A stretch of DNA of 43,573 nucleotides, from contig JAHZBA010000025.1 in the NCBI GenBank assembly GCA_019423635.1, positions 1 through 43,573 on the forward strand. Direction: 5' to 3'. Origin of the DNA: Clostridiales bacterium (GTDB lineage: Bacteria; Bacillota; Clostridia; Oscillospirales; Oscillospiraceae). Positions 7,649-15,530 of the stretch are shown here, in pieces. Both the position numbers and the translations under genes were made by a program. The notes beneath the pieces were generated by a model. The model was given only the letters and a program-made list of their open reading frames with translations, had not been told where the DNA came from and did no database searches. The number at the start of each line of letters is the position of its first letter. Within the stretch, counting starts at the first letter, position 1.

Positions 7649-8923
7649 ATGTCTGTTACCATCCTGAAAGGCACCATCCTCTCCGCCCCCGCCCTGGGGG
7701 CGCTGGACATCACGGAAGGCGGCTATCTGATCGCGGAGGGGGAGAAGATCACCGGCGTCTTTCCCGCGCTGCCGGAGCAGTACGCCGGCGCGGCGGTGGA
7801 GGATTTCGGCGAGGCCCTGATCCTCCAGGCCCCGGCGGACCTGCACCTCCACGCGCCCCAGTACCCCATGCTGGGCCTCGGCATGGATCTGCCCCTGCTG
7901 GACTGGCTGAACGCCTACGCCTTCCCCACGGAGGCCCGGTTTGCCGATCCCGCCTATGCCCGGGAGCTCTACCGCCGCCTGGCCCGGGAGCTCCTTGAAA
8001 ACGGCACCACCCGGGTGTGCATGTTCTCCTCCTTGCACACGGACGCCACGCTGATTTTGATGGAGGAGCTGGAGAAGGCCGGCGTCACGGGCTATGTGGG
8101 CAAGGTGAACATGGACCGCAACGGCGCCCCCGGCGTGCTGGAGGAGACCACGGAGGAGTCTGTCCGGGAGACCCTGCGGTGGCTGGAGGCCTGCCAGGAC
8201 TTCCGCCATGTCAAGCCCATGGTGACCCCCCGGTTCATCCCCTCCTGCACCGACGAGCTGATGACCTTCCTGGGGCGTCTCGCGGCGGAGCGGAATCTGC
8301 CAATACAGTCCCATCTGTCGGAGAATCGGGCGGAGATCGAGTGGGTGCGGCAGCTGCACCCGGACTGCGGGCGGTACTGGCAGGCCTACGCGAAATTCGG
8401 GCTGTGGAACAGCCGGACCGTCATGGCCCACTGCGTCTGGTCCGACGAGGCGGAGCGCCAGGCCATGCGGGAGGCGGGGGTCACCGCCGTCCACTGTCCC
8501 GACTCCAATCAGAATGTCTTCTCCGGCGTGGCCCTGGTGCAGAGGATGCTCCGGGAGGGCGTGAAGGTGGCCCTCGGCAGCGACATTGCCGGAGGAGACC
8601 ACCTGAGCATGTTTGACGCGGCGGCCTCCGCCATCCGGGCCTCCAAGGCTCGCCGGATGATGGACAACTGGGAGACGCCGTTTTTGACAGTGCCGGAGGG
8701 CTGGTATCTGGCCACCTCCGCCGGCGGGGCCTTCTTCGGGGACGCGCCGGGCTTTGCGCCGGGGAATTCCCTCCACGCCGTGGTTCTGGAGGACAGTGAT
8801 CTGCCCCAGCCCCACCCGCTGACGGCGGCGGAGCGTCTGGAGCGGTGCGTCTACCTGCGCCAGCGGGACGCCATCCGAGCGGTGTGGAGCGCCGGCCGCT
8901 GCGTGTTCCGGAGGGAGCCGTAA
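7649..8923 (+). CDS. guaD: Guanine deaminase (amidohydrolase)
   Basis: 424 residues of the amidohydrolase superfamily. It hydrolyses guanine to xanthine and ammonia. Metal-site motifs: DLHLHAPQY (His66, His68) where guanine deaminases have D-x-H-x-H-A-P-Q-Y, QSHLSEN, MAHCVWSDE, and GSDIAGG near the C-terminus. Length matches the family. The preceding segment reads LQAPAD rather than the usual PGFVD, which is a minor oddity. The start has AAGGAGG 7 bases ahead of ATG at 7649. It is monocistronic. The released ammonia links it in function to the nitrogen genes further right. Confidence 0.92.
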   Translation: MSVTILKGTILSAPALGALDITEGGYLIAEGEKITGVFPALPEQYAGAAVEDFGEALILQAPADLHLHAPQYPMLGLGMDLPLLDWLNAYAFPTEARFADPAYARELYRRLARELLENGTTRVCMFSSLHTDATLILMEELEKAGVTGYVGKVNMDRNGAPGVLEETTEESVRETLRWLEACQDFRHVKPMVTPRFIPSCTDELMTFLGRLAAERNLPIQSHLSENRAEIEWVRQLHPDCGRYWQAYAKFGLWNSRTVMAHCVWSDEAERQAMREAGVTAVHCPDSNQNVFSGVALVQRMLREGVKVALGSDIAGGDHLSMFDAAASAIRASKARRMMDNWETPFLTVPEGWYLATSAGGAFFGDAPGFAPGNSLHAVVLEDSDLPQPHPLTAAERLERCVYLRQRDAIRAVWSAGRCVFRREP

Positions 8924-9028
8924 AGGCCCCGCCGCCTCCGTCTGGCCGTTTGCAGATACCCCGTTCCGCAAAAGTGCTCCGCCCGGTTTGAAAATCCGCT
9001 TAAAGCAGAAAGTCCAGCCATTCACGTC

Positions 9029-9098
9029 TGTAGGGGTGCACAATGTGCGCCTGTTCCGGTCCGTCGTATTCCGCGGGCGCACAATGTGCGCCCCTACA
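9029..9098. repeat. REP-like inverted repeat with internal palindromes
   Basis: TGTAGGGG plus a GCACAATGTGCGCC core on the left is inverted as GGGCGCACAATGTGCG plus CCCCTACA on the right. Each arm is itself nearly palindromic. It sits in the 273-base gap after guaD, which holds no gene. Confidence 0.75.
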
Positions 9099-9136
9099 CA
9101 ACGTCACCTGTTGTCCTGCCGGGACTCTGGTTCCTC

Positions 9137-9165
9137 TTGACGGGCGGCCTCTTTTGCGCTATGAT
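9137..9165 (+). promoter_or_regulatory. Promoter of the HExxH protein gene
   Basis: TTGACG at 9137-9142, 17-base spacer, TATGAT at 9160-9165. Confidence 0.7.
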
Positions 9166-9196
9166 GACGGTAACATGAAATGCGGGAGGGATTCCT

Positions 9197-9862
9197 ATGC
9201 TGAACGGCCTTGCCGTATCCCAGTACCACCAGTACAATCCCTATCAGTCCCAGGCCGCCTACGGCACGCAGGCCGCCCGCGGCGCTGTGCAGGCTGCCGC
9301 CATCCCCGCGGCCCAGCCGGAGACGCCGGTGCAGCCGGTGACCCCGGTGCGCCCCGCTGTGCCGGTGCAGTCCGCGCCCTTGGACAAGACCAATCTGCTG
9401 CTGCGGTGGGAGAACGATCCCGCGGCCATGGCCGTGCGCAGCCGCATCCAGTATGACGGCGGCGCCCAGGAGGCCGAATCCGCCCCCCAGACGGCGGAAA
9501 CCGGTCCCCGGAGCGTGCAGGAGGCCGCGGAGGAGGCCGAGTGCCAAACCTGCAAGGAGCGCAAGTACCAGGACGGCTCCGACGACCCCGGCGTGTCCTT
9601 CAAGACCGCCTCTCACATTGATCCGAATCAGGCGGCCTCCGTGGTCCGGGGCCACGAGCAGGAGCACGTGGTCCGGGAGCAGGCCAAGGCCGCCCGGGAG
9701 GACCGGGAGGTGGTCAGCCAGAGCGTCACCCTGCACACGGGCATCTGCCCGGAGTGCGGCAGGACCTATGTCTCCGGCGGCACCACCCGCACCGTGACCC
9801 GGGCCAGCCAGGAAGCGCCATTGCCGGAGACCCCGGCGGAGGAGGACCAGGAGGCGGCCTGA
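9197..9862 (+). CDS. HExxH protein of the SprA-related/CJM1_0395 type
   Basis: 221 residues. The first 60 are Ala/Pro/Gln/Val-rich with a repeated PVQPV pattern. A CQTC pair at 116-119 leads into a conserved DPGVSFKTASHIDPNQAAS block, then HEQEH at 153-157, which fits the zinc-protease HExxH pattern, and CPEC at 184-187. This resembles proteins annotated as putative metalloprotease CJM1_0395/SprA-related, where a HEQxH motif follows a segment ending in VRA or VRG. There is no signal peptide or membrane helix. Proteolysis is not demonstrated for the family, and the two CxxC pairs could bind structural zinc. GGGAGGG precedes the ATG at 9197. A terminator follows, so the gene is alone. Confidence 0.7.
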   Translation: MLNGLAVSQYHQYNPYQSQAAYGTQAARGAVQAAAIPAAQPETPVQPVTPVRPAVPVQSAPLDKTNLLLRWENDPAAMAVRSRIQYDGGAQEAESAPQTAETGPRSVQEAAEEAECQTCKERKYQDGSDDPGVSFKTASHIDPNQAASVVRGHEQEHVVREQAKAAREDREVVSQSVTLHTGICPECGRTYVSGGTTRTVTRASQEAPLPETPAEEDQEAA

Positions 9863-9905
9863 GAGGAGATCGCGCTTGGTCCCGGAGAGATTTTCAACAG
9901 AAAAA

Positions 9906-9934
9906 CCGCCGCCCTGAAGGGGCGGCGGTTTCTT
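9906..9934 (+). terminator. Terminator after the HExxH gene
   Basis: CCGCCGCCC and GGGCGGCGG form a stem around a short loop, with AAAAA before and TTTCTTG after. It could work in both directions. Confidence 0.85.
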
Positions 9935-10002
9935 GTATAGAGAAAACCACTGGCAAGGCCAGTGGTTCAAAAAAGCCTAAGGCGATGAGGATGACAAAAG
10001 AG

Positions 10003-10061
10003 CTCCCTTTGCTACAATAAAGGGTACGGTATGCCAGGAGCAGTACGAGCAGCAAAGGGAG
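10003..10061 (+). promoter_or_regulatory. Stem sequestering the tnpA ribosome site
   Basis: CTCCCTTTGCT (10003-10013) pairs perfectly with AGCAAAGGGAG (10051-10061), which contains most of the AGGGAGG ribosome site of tnpA. This is the arrangement known from enteric IS200, where a 5' hairpin keeps transposase translation very low. Confidence 0.8.
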
Positions 10062-10070
10062 GTCATTCAG

Positions 10071-10532
10071 ATGGGGCTAAATGACATAAACAGTTTATCA
10101 CATACAAAATGGAACTGCAAATATTACATAGTATTTGCGCCAAGGTACCGACGAAAAGTATTCTATGAAGAAAAGAGAGCGGCAATCGGAAAGATATTGC
10201 GGCAATTATGTGAATGGAAAGGCGTACGGATCATAGAGGCGGAAGCATGTCCGGACCATATCCATCTGCTGGTAGAGATTCCGCCGAAGATAGCAGTATC
10301 AAGTTTTATGGGATATCTGAAAGGGAAGAGCAGCACGATGCTATATGAGCAGTTCGGAGAGTTAAAGTATAAGTATCGCAGTCGGGAATTCTGGTGCAGG
10401 GGGTATTATGTAGATACAGCGGGCAAGAATGCAAGCCGGATTCAGGAGTATATCAAGAACCAACTCAAGGAAGATGAGATGGGAGAACAGTTAACGATCC
10501 AGCCAAAAGGCCCGTTTACGGGTGGCAAGTAA
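10071..10532 (+). CDS. tnpA: IS200/IS605 family transposase
   Basis: 153-residue Y1 HUH transposase. The metal-binding HIH is at residues 63-65 (CPDHIHLLVEIPP), and the catalytic tyrosine is Tyr127 in the C-terminal EYIKNQ helix. SSFMGYLKGKSS and REFWCRGYYVDT are also conserved in the family. It excises and inserts single-stranded DNA next to subterminal hairpins. Length is full for the family and there is no frameshift, so it is probably active. Codon use is AT-richer than the flanking genes, a sign of recent arrival. Confidence 0.95.
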   Translation: MGLNDINSLSHTKWNCKYYIVFAPRYRRKVFYEEKRAAIGKILRQLCEWKGVRIIEAEACPDHIHLLVEIPPKIAVSSFMGYLKGKSSTMLYEQFGELKYKYRSREFWCRGYYVDTAGKNASRIQEYIKNQLKEDEMGEQLTIQPKGPFTGGK

Positions 10533-10611
10533 CAATCCTTGCGCGACTGGCAGACCGTACTCGCACGTTTACGCGCCCGCGAGGAACAAAGGGCTGTGCC
10601 CGCATAAGCAA

Positions 10612-10638
10612 AACCCCCGGCTTCGCCGGGGGATGCTT
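10612..10638 (-). terminator. Terminator of trxA, shared with the IS right end
   Basis: On the minus strand CCCCCGGC and GCCGGGGG stack around a GAA loop and are followed by TTTTGCTT. It begins about 16 bases after the trxA stop. The same hairpin looks like the right end of the IS200 element. Confidence 0.8.
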
Positions 10639-10648
10639 ATTCGCGTTT

Positions 10649-10966
10649 TTACAGATTTTCGTCCAGAATCCGGGAGAAGGCCTCCGGCGGCATCACGCCC
10701 ACCAGCCGGTTGAACTCCCGGCCGTTTTTCAAGAACACCACTGTGGGGATGCTCATCACCCCGAAGCGCCGGGCCAGCTCCGGCTCCTCGTCCACGTTGA
10801 CCTTGCCTGTGAGAACCTTGTCTCCGTACTGCTCCGCCAGGTCCTCCACCACGGGCGTCAGCATCTTGCAGGGGCCGCACCAGTCGGCCCAGAAGTCCAC
10901 CATGGCCAGGGGAGCCGCCTCCACGGCGGCGTCAAAGTCTGCGGTTTTCAAGTGCTGTACTGTCAT
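10649..10966 (-). CDS. trxA: Thioredoxin
   Basis: 105 residues, classic thioredoxin. WCGPC active site in VDFWADWCGPCKML, the cis-proline motif SIPTVV, and the GVMPPE turn. It reduces protein disulfides in the cytoplasm using electrons from the flavoprotein encoded just upstream. AGGAGG precedes ATG at 10966. It lies 79 bases after the reductase-like gene on the same strand, so the two probably share a transcript that ends at the hairpin near 10625. Confidence 0.97.
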   Translation of the reverse strand: MTVQHLKTADFDAAVEAAPLAMVDFWADWCGPCKMLTPVVEDLAEQYGDKVLTGKVNVDEEPELARRFGVMSIPTVVFLKNGREFNRLVGVMPPEAFSRILDENL

Positions 10967-11045
10967 GATTACGTCCTCCTTATTGATGAAAAAAAGCGCA
11001 TGTCTGTCTTGTTTTTGCGGGCGCCCGGCTCCCCGGCGGGGCGGG

Positions 11046-11873
11046 CTATCCTCTCTGGGCACTTCGCCTGGCCTGGGCCGCCCACATGGCGGCGCTCTGC
11101 CCGGCGATCAGCCCCTCCCCCACGGCCTTGGAGACCTGGAGGGGGCCGCCGGTACAGTCCCCGGCGGCAAAGAGGCCGGGGAGGTTTGTGGCCATGGAGC
11201 GGTCCGCCGCCACATAGCCGCCTGCCATGGCAAGGCCCGGGAACAGGTCCCCGGGGGCCATGGTGGGGCGCAGAAGGAACACGGCGTCCACCTTGGCCGT
11301 CTCCCCGTCGCAGGTGACGGACTCCACGGCGGCGGAGCCGGAGATGGTGCAGGCGGCGGGCTGGTGGAAGTAGGTGACGTCGCAGCCAATCTCCGCCAGA
11401 TAGTCCGCCTCCCGCCGGGCGGTGTCGCTGTAGCCCAGTACCGCCACGCTGCGGCCCCGGTAGAGCATTCCGTCGCAGGTGGCGCAGTAGCTGACGCCCC
11501 GGCCCAGAAACTCCTCCTCGCCGGGGAACTTCTTCCCCCGGCTCACTCCGGCGGCCAGCACCAGGGCGGCGGCGTGCTCCATATCGCTGCCGATGCTCAC
11601 ATACCAGGCGTCTTTGGTGCGGACGGAGCTGAGGACCTTGCCGGTGCGGAACTCCGCGCCGGCGTCCGCGGCGTGGCGGCGGAAGGCCGCAAGAAGCTCC
11701 GCGCCGGTCATGGCGGGCATCCCCAGGTGATTGTCCACCCGCTCCGCCCGCCAGAGGGGGCTCTCCTCCGGGGGATTGGACACCACCAGTACGCTGCCGC
11801 CTCTGGCCCGGACATTCACCGCCGCCGACAGCCCCGCGGGACCGCCGCCGATTACCAGGACATCATAGGACAT
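11046..11873 (-). CDS. Thioredoxin reductase-like flavoprotein, NADPH motifs absent
   Basis: 275 residues. The N-terminal FAD-binding motif VIGGGPAGLSAA, the redox pair CATC (Cys130, Cys133) and the C-terminal FAD motif GLFAAGDCTGGPLQVSKAVGEG, which spans the known D-x-x-G element, are all present. The NADPH domain is altered: the expected GGGDSA reads VLGYSDTA at 146-152, and the HRRxxxR motif that binds the NADPH phosphate is missing (it reads FHQPAACTIS). Clostridia have ferredoxin-dependent flavin thioredoxin reductases of this kind that do not use NADPH. The gene partner trxA supports thioredoxin as substrate. GAGGAGAG precedes the ATG. It is slightly shorter than the usual 305-315 residues. 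Confidence 0.85.
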   Translation of the reverse strand: MSYDVLVIGGGPAGLSAAVNVRARGGSVLVVSNPPEESPLWRAERVDNHLGMPAMTGAELLAAFRRHAADAGAEFRTGKVLSSVRTKDAWYVSIGSDMEHAAALVLAAGVSRGKKFPGEEEFLGRGVSYCATCDGMLYRGRSVAVLGYSDTARREADYLAEIGCDVTYFHQPAACTISGSAAVESVTCDGETAKVDAVFLLRPTMAPGDLFPGLAMAGGYVAADRSMATNLPGLFAAGDCTGGPLQVSKAVGEGLIAGQSAAMWAAQARRSAQRG

Positions 11874-11915
11874 GGAATCTCTCCTCTTTTCTCAGGCGGC
11901 CCGGGGGCCGCTTTT

Positions 11916-13436
11916 TTACTGGGGATCTGCCAGCAGCTCCAGGGGGGCGCTGCTCCAGTCGGACAGGCACAGCTGGTGCACCCCGAAGGCCTGGGCCATC
12001 TGCCGCCGGGCCTGGATGGCCTGTTGGTCCAGGAACCACACGGAGGTGGAAAGGCCGTCCTTGTCCTCCGTGGCCACGTAGGCGCAGCCGTAGAGCTGGG
12101 AGTAGTGGTGCTCCCCGGAGGACAGCAGCGCCGCCAGCTCCTGGGAGGTCAGCTCCAGGGGACGGCTGCTGGAGCCCCACACGGCTGGCTTCGTGGTCAC
12201 CATCAGGGCCAGGTGGCTGATCTCCACGTGGCCCTTCATGGAGGCGAGGGCGTAGTAGACCTCCTCCAGGGGATCCACCGGCGCCACGGTGAGGCCGTCC
12301 GGGAAGTCCAGCTCATAGGAGCTCACCCGCAGGATCAGCTGGTCCGCCGCCGCGGCCAGAGTGGTGTAGTCGTAGCCGCCGTACTCCCGGCCGTTCCAGC
12401 TGGGGGCCTCCACCGCCAGGTACAGCGGCGTGTCCCCCAGGGCGGAGCGGAGGTTCTGGATGAACTGGTTCATGTCCCTGCGGCGGTCCCGCTTCACCTC
12501 CGGCATGTCCAGAAAGAGCCCGTCATAGCCGCCGTCGGTGACGGCGGAGGCCAGGAGGGCCGCCGCCTCATCCAGGGGGGCGTCCAGGGCGGAGGGGCCG
12601 CCGGTGATGTGCAGCAGGACACTGGCCCCGGCGTTTTGGGCGTCGGCGCGGATCTGCGCGGCGGCAGCGGCGGACATGGCGGGGGTGATGGCGGACCTGC
12701 CGCCCACGCCCATGAGCCGCCCGGCGGGGATGGCCACGGCGTCCAGGCCGGTCATGTCCGGCACGCTCTCCCCCTCCTCCGGGGCGGCCACCACGGCGGT
12801 GACCTTCGGCGCCTGGGCGTGGAGGCGGTCATAGAGCCGCATCAGCGTCACGGCCACCTCCTCCCGGGGGGCGGCCCGGGAGGGGGAGAAGGCGTCGGCG
12901 GAGGTGCCGTTCATCAGCCCCAGGTTATAGGCCATGGCGATATAGCCCTTGTTGGTGTAGACGTCCCGAAAGTGGGTGGGCAGCTCCTGCACCTGACCCG
13001 CCAGGGAGCCGTAGCCCAGGGAGCGCACCAGGATCACCGCCAGATCCTCCCGGGTGAGGGGATCGTCGGGGCGGAAGTCCGGGCGCTGCTTTGTGACGGC
13101 GCCGTGGGTGTAGGCGGCCTCCACGGCCCCGGCGTACCAGGCGCCGGCCGGGACATCCTGAAAGACGGACTGCTCCGGGGCGGGGGTCTCCCAGCCGTAG
13201 AACCGGCTCAGTACCACGGCAAAGGCGGAGCGGGTCATCTCGTCCCCCATGCCGAAGCGGGAGGCGCTCTTGCCCTGGAAGAATCCCAGGCTCACGCTGC
13301 GCTGGATGCTGTCCTCCGCCCAGTGCCCCGCGGGGACATCCTGAAAGCCGGCGGCGGAGGCGGAGACCGGGGCGCCGGCGGCCAGCACCGCCAGCAGGGT
13401 CAGGCACACCAGGGTGCGCCGCAGTTGTCGTCTCAT
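11916..13436 (-). CDS. SLH-domain protein with GH18-like domain
   Basis: 506 residues. Basic start plus hydrophobic core and an ASA-type end (about 1-29) make a signal peptide. Three S-layer homology repeats follow (about 30-82, 90-142, 155-208), each with an FxDVxxxxW/Y start and a TRxxxAVxLxR-type core. The C-terminal 290 residues look like a TIM-barrel glycoside hydrolase 18 relative: YDGLFLDMPEV has the spaced acids of DxxDxDxE only in degenerate form, so activity is uncertain. The protein is probably exported and bound to cell-wall polymers through the SLH part. ATG at 13436 has AGGAAGGA upstream. Its own consensus promoter lies within 75 bases. Confidence 0.85.
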   Translation of the reverse strand: MRRQLRRTLVCLTLLAVLAAGAPVSASAAGFQDVPAGHWAEDSIQRSVSLGFFQGKSASRFGMGDEMTRSAFAVVLSRFYGWETPAPEQSVFQDVPAGAWYAGAVEAAYTHGAVTKQRPDFRPDDPLTREDLAVILVRSLGYGSLAGQVQELPTHFRDVYTNKGYIAMAYNLGLMNGTSADAFSPSRAAPREEVAVTLMRLYDRLHAQAPKVTAVVAAPEEGESVPDMTGLDAVAIPAGRLMGVGGRSAITPAMSAAAAAQIRADAQNAGASVLLHITGGPSALDAPLDEAAALLASAVTDGGYDGLFLDMPEVKRDRRRDMNQFIQNLRSALGDTPLYLAVEAPSWNGREYGGYDYTTLAAAADQLILRVSSYELDFPDGLTVAPVDPLEEVYYALASMKGHVEISHLALMVTTKPAVWGSSSRPLELTSQELAALLSSGEHHYSQLYGCAYVATEDKDGLSTSVWFLDQQAIQARRQMAQAFGVHQLCLSDWSSAPLELLADPQ

Positions 13437-13482
13437 ATCCAATTCCTTCCTTATTTGGTTTTTTCCGGCAGGATTGAGGGCT

Positions 13483-13511
13483 ATTATAGCAGAAAAAGGA
13501 GCCCGCGTCAA
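13483..13511 (-). promoter_or_regulatory. Promoter of the SLH protein gene
   Basis: TTGACG at 13506-13511, 17-base spacer, TATAAT at 13483-13488 with extended TGC. Confidence 0.85.
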
Positions 13512-13559
13512 ACGAGGGGTGTCGAAGGGGCGTGTCCCGCCGCGCATTTTCATGAAACG

Positions 13560-13585
13560 CCGCAGGGGCGATGTCCCCATTGCCC
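13560..13585. repeat. Short REP unit, inverted copy
   Basis: GCAGGGGCGATGTCCCCAT is the reverse complement of the unit at 13815-13837. Confidence 0.6.
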
Positions 13586-13713
13586 GTTTTCCGGGAACAC
13601 AGGGCTTCCGACAGGCGGGGCGGGACGGAGCCCGCCCCCTGAAAAAATCTGCGGAAGGAACGTTCCCGCGGACATGGGCGTGTCCGAACGCACATTTACG
13701 ATGTTCCCACCCC

Positions 13714-13792
13714 GTAGGGGCGGCTATCAGCCGCCCGTCTCCCCGCGAGATCCGGATCTCCCTTGGGACGGGCGGATGATATCCGCCCCTAC
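13714..13792. repeat. Compound REP element of nested palindromes
   Basis: GTAGGGGCGG at the left end is inverted as CCGCCCCTAC at the right. Inside are three palindromes: GGCGGCTATCAGCCGCC, GAGATCCGGATCTC and GGGCGGATGATATCCGCCC. The right half recurs at 21881-21928. The 13512-14030 stretch between the SLH and DacF genes contains only such repeats. Confidence 0.8.
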
Positions 13793-13814
13793 GCACCGGT
13801 TTCCCCGGAGGAGA

Positions 13815-13837
13815 GGCGATGGGGACATCGCCCCTGC
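13815..13837. repeat. Short REP unit
   Basis: GGCGATGGGGACATCGCCCC then TGC; near-identical units are at 13560-13585 (inverted) and within 21907-21928. Confidence 0.6.
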
Positions 13838-14035
13838 AATCATTCGATCGGAGATATCGCGAGGCGCGGGGAGACGGGGCCCATGAGCGCCTCCGCCGTG
13901 CGGGTGCTCCCGTGCCGATGGGCGGCCCCGGCGCGCGTTTGGAGAGGGAAGGGGGCGCCCCCGGGGGATTTTTCCCCGGCCTGTCATGAATGTCCCCCTC
14001 TGCACATAACAATAGGGGGAGAAAGGGGGATCATC

Positions 14036-15157
14036 ATGAAAAAACTGTTTGCGCTGGTGGGGGCGGTGCTGGCGCTGACCACCACCGCCGCCGCCCTGGA
14101 GGTGGCCGCGCCCTCGGCGCTGCTGATGGAAAAGGAGACCGGCACCGTCCTCTTCGCCAAGGACGAGCACGCCAAGCTGGAGCCCGCCAGCGTCACCAAG
14201 GTCATGACCATCCTGCTGACCATGGAAGCCATTGACTCCGGAAGCCTCGGCTACGACACCGTGGTCACCGCCTCCGCCCACGCCTGCTCCATGGGCGGCA
14301 GTCAGATCTGGCTGAAGGAGCACGAGCAGATGAGCGTGGACGAGATGCTCAAGGCCGTGTGCGTGGTCTCCGCCAACGACTGTGCCGTGGCCCTGGCGGA
14401 GCAGATTGCCGGCAGCGAGGAGGGCTTTGTGGAGCGGATGAACCAGCGGGCCAGGGAGCTGGGCATGAACGACACCACCTTCCGGAATGCCACCGGCCTT
14501 CCGGCGGAGGGCCACGTCACCTCCGCCTACGACATCGCCCTCATGAGCCGGGAGCTGATTCTGCACCACCCGGATATCCGCCAGTACACCACCATCTGGA
14601 TGGACTCCCTCCGGGGCGGGCAGTCCCAGCTGGTGAACACCAACAAGCTGGTCCGCTTCTATGAGGGCGCCACGGGCCTCAAAACCGGCTCCACCGACAG
14701 CGCCCTCTACTGCCTCTCCGGCACGGCGGAGCGGGACGGCATGGAGCTCATCGCCGTCATCATGAAGGACGCCACCTCCGCCCAGCGCTTCGAGGACGCC
14801 AAGACGCTGCTGAGCCACGGCTTTTCCACCTACGCCCTGCGCAAGATCACGCCGGAGACACCCCTGGCCCCGGTGATGGTGAACCTGGGCACCCAGGCCA
14901 CGGTGCAGCCGGTGCTGGGAGACGGCGGCACGCTGCTGCTGGAAAAGGGCAGGGCCGGGGACCTTCAGCAGGCGGTGACGCTGGCGGAGTCCGTGGAGGC
15001 CCCGGTGGCCGTGGGAGACCGGCTGGGAACGCTGACGGTGACCTCCGGGGAGGAGACCGTGGCGGAGATCCCCCTGCTGGCCGGAGAGGAGATCCCCCGG
15101 ATCACCTATGGCCAGATGCTGCTGCGGCTTTTGAAGGGCGCGCTGCTCTCCGACTGA
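14036..15157 (+). CDS. D-alanyl-D-alanine carboxypeptidase, DacF-like
   Basis: 373 residues. A signal peptide (about 1-21) precedes a penicillin-binding low-mass class C-type peptidase S11 domain. The catalytic triad motifs are SVTK (Ser52, Lys55), SAND in mid-domain, and KTGS near residue 220 in GLKTGSTDSALYC. A C-terminal beta domain and a short hydrophobic or amphipathic tail (MLLRLLKGALL) would anchor it to the outer membrane face. It trims the terminal D-Ala of peptidoglycan stems, as DacF does in sporulating Firmicutes. AAGGGGG precedes ATG at 14036. No spo genes are adjacent, so a sporulation link is not shown. Confidence 0.93.
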   Translation: MKKLFALVGAVLALTTTAAALEVAAPSALLMEKETGTVLFAKDEHAKLEPASVTKVMTILLTMEAIDSGSLGYDTVVTASAHACSMGGSQIWLKEHEQMSVDEMLKAVCVVSANDCAVALAEQIAGSEEGFVERMNQRARELGMNDTTFRNATGLPAEGHVTSAYDIALMSRELILHHPDIRQYTTIWMDSLRGGQSQLVNTNKLVRFYEGATGLKTGSTDSALYCLSGTAERDGMELIAVIMKDATSAQRFEDAKTLLSHGFSTYALRKITPETPLAPVMVNLGTQATVQPVLGDGGTLLLEKGRAGDLQQAVTLAESVEAPVAVGDRLGTLTVTSGEETVAEIPLLAGEEIPRITYGQMLLRLLKGALLSD

Positions 15158-15193
15158 CCGCGGCGCTCCTGTCGAACGGAGGGGAAACCGGAA

Positions 15194-15233
15194 GAGGCGG
15201 GACCGCCGGGGCGGCCCCGCCTCCGTCATTTTT
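15194..15233 (+). terminator. Terminator of the dacF-like gene
   Basis: GAGGCGGG/CCGCC pairs with GGCGG/CCCGCCTC, followed by CGTCATTTTT. It begins 36 bases after the stop. Confidence 0.85.
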
Positions 15234-15258
15234 GAAATAAATGTGGAATCTTCTTTTT

Positions 15259-15292
15259 TTGCATTGTTTTTTTCGGATGCTTATGGTATCCT
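15259..15292 (+). promoter_or_regulatory. Promoter of the P-loop gene (two overlapping options)
   Basis: TTGCAT (15259-15264) with TATGGT (15282-15287), or TTGTTT (15264-15269) with TATCCT (15287-15292); both have 17-base spacers. Either leaves a leader of about 230 nt before the gene. Confidence 0.55.
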
Positions 15293-15530
15293 TAACAACA
15301 AGCAAGGGACATCCCTGGGGCGGTTCCCGGAAATCAGGAGAAAAACGAAAGCGCGGATGGAGAACGCAGAATCAGGCGGAAAAGGCCGGCAGGCCGATGC
15401 CCGCCGGCGGTTGTGCCGCCTTGCGGGTGCGCCCCTCCGGGGGAGTGTGCAGCCCTGCGTTTTCCGGAGCGCCGAACGGTTCCCGGTATTTTGGGGAAGT
15501 GCTCTAAATAAAAGACAGGAGTGATTGTTT

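Larger units (their letters stand above)
9942..10632 (+). mobile_element. IS200/IS605-group insertion sequence
   Basis: Single-transposase IS200-type element. The left end carries a subterminal hairpin (AACCACTGGC at 9945-9954 with GCCAGTGGTT at 9958-9967). The right end probably extends to the GC hairpin at 10614-10632. The element is clearly AT-richer than its surroundings. No tnpB or accessory gene is present. IS200 elements lack terminal inverted repeats and target duplications, so exact borders cannot be read from one copy; those given are estimates. Confidence 0.75.

Noticed and set aside
9942..10632. IS605-type element with TnpB and guide RNA
   Set aside because: There is no tnpB frame or remnant next to tnpA; the element carries tnpA only.
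10710..13886. A 1058-codon plus-strand frame across trxA, the reductase-like gene and the SLH gene
   Set aside because: It is antisense to three well-supported genes and has no ribosome site or recognisable domain.
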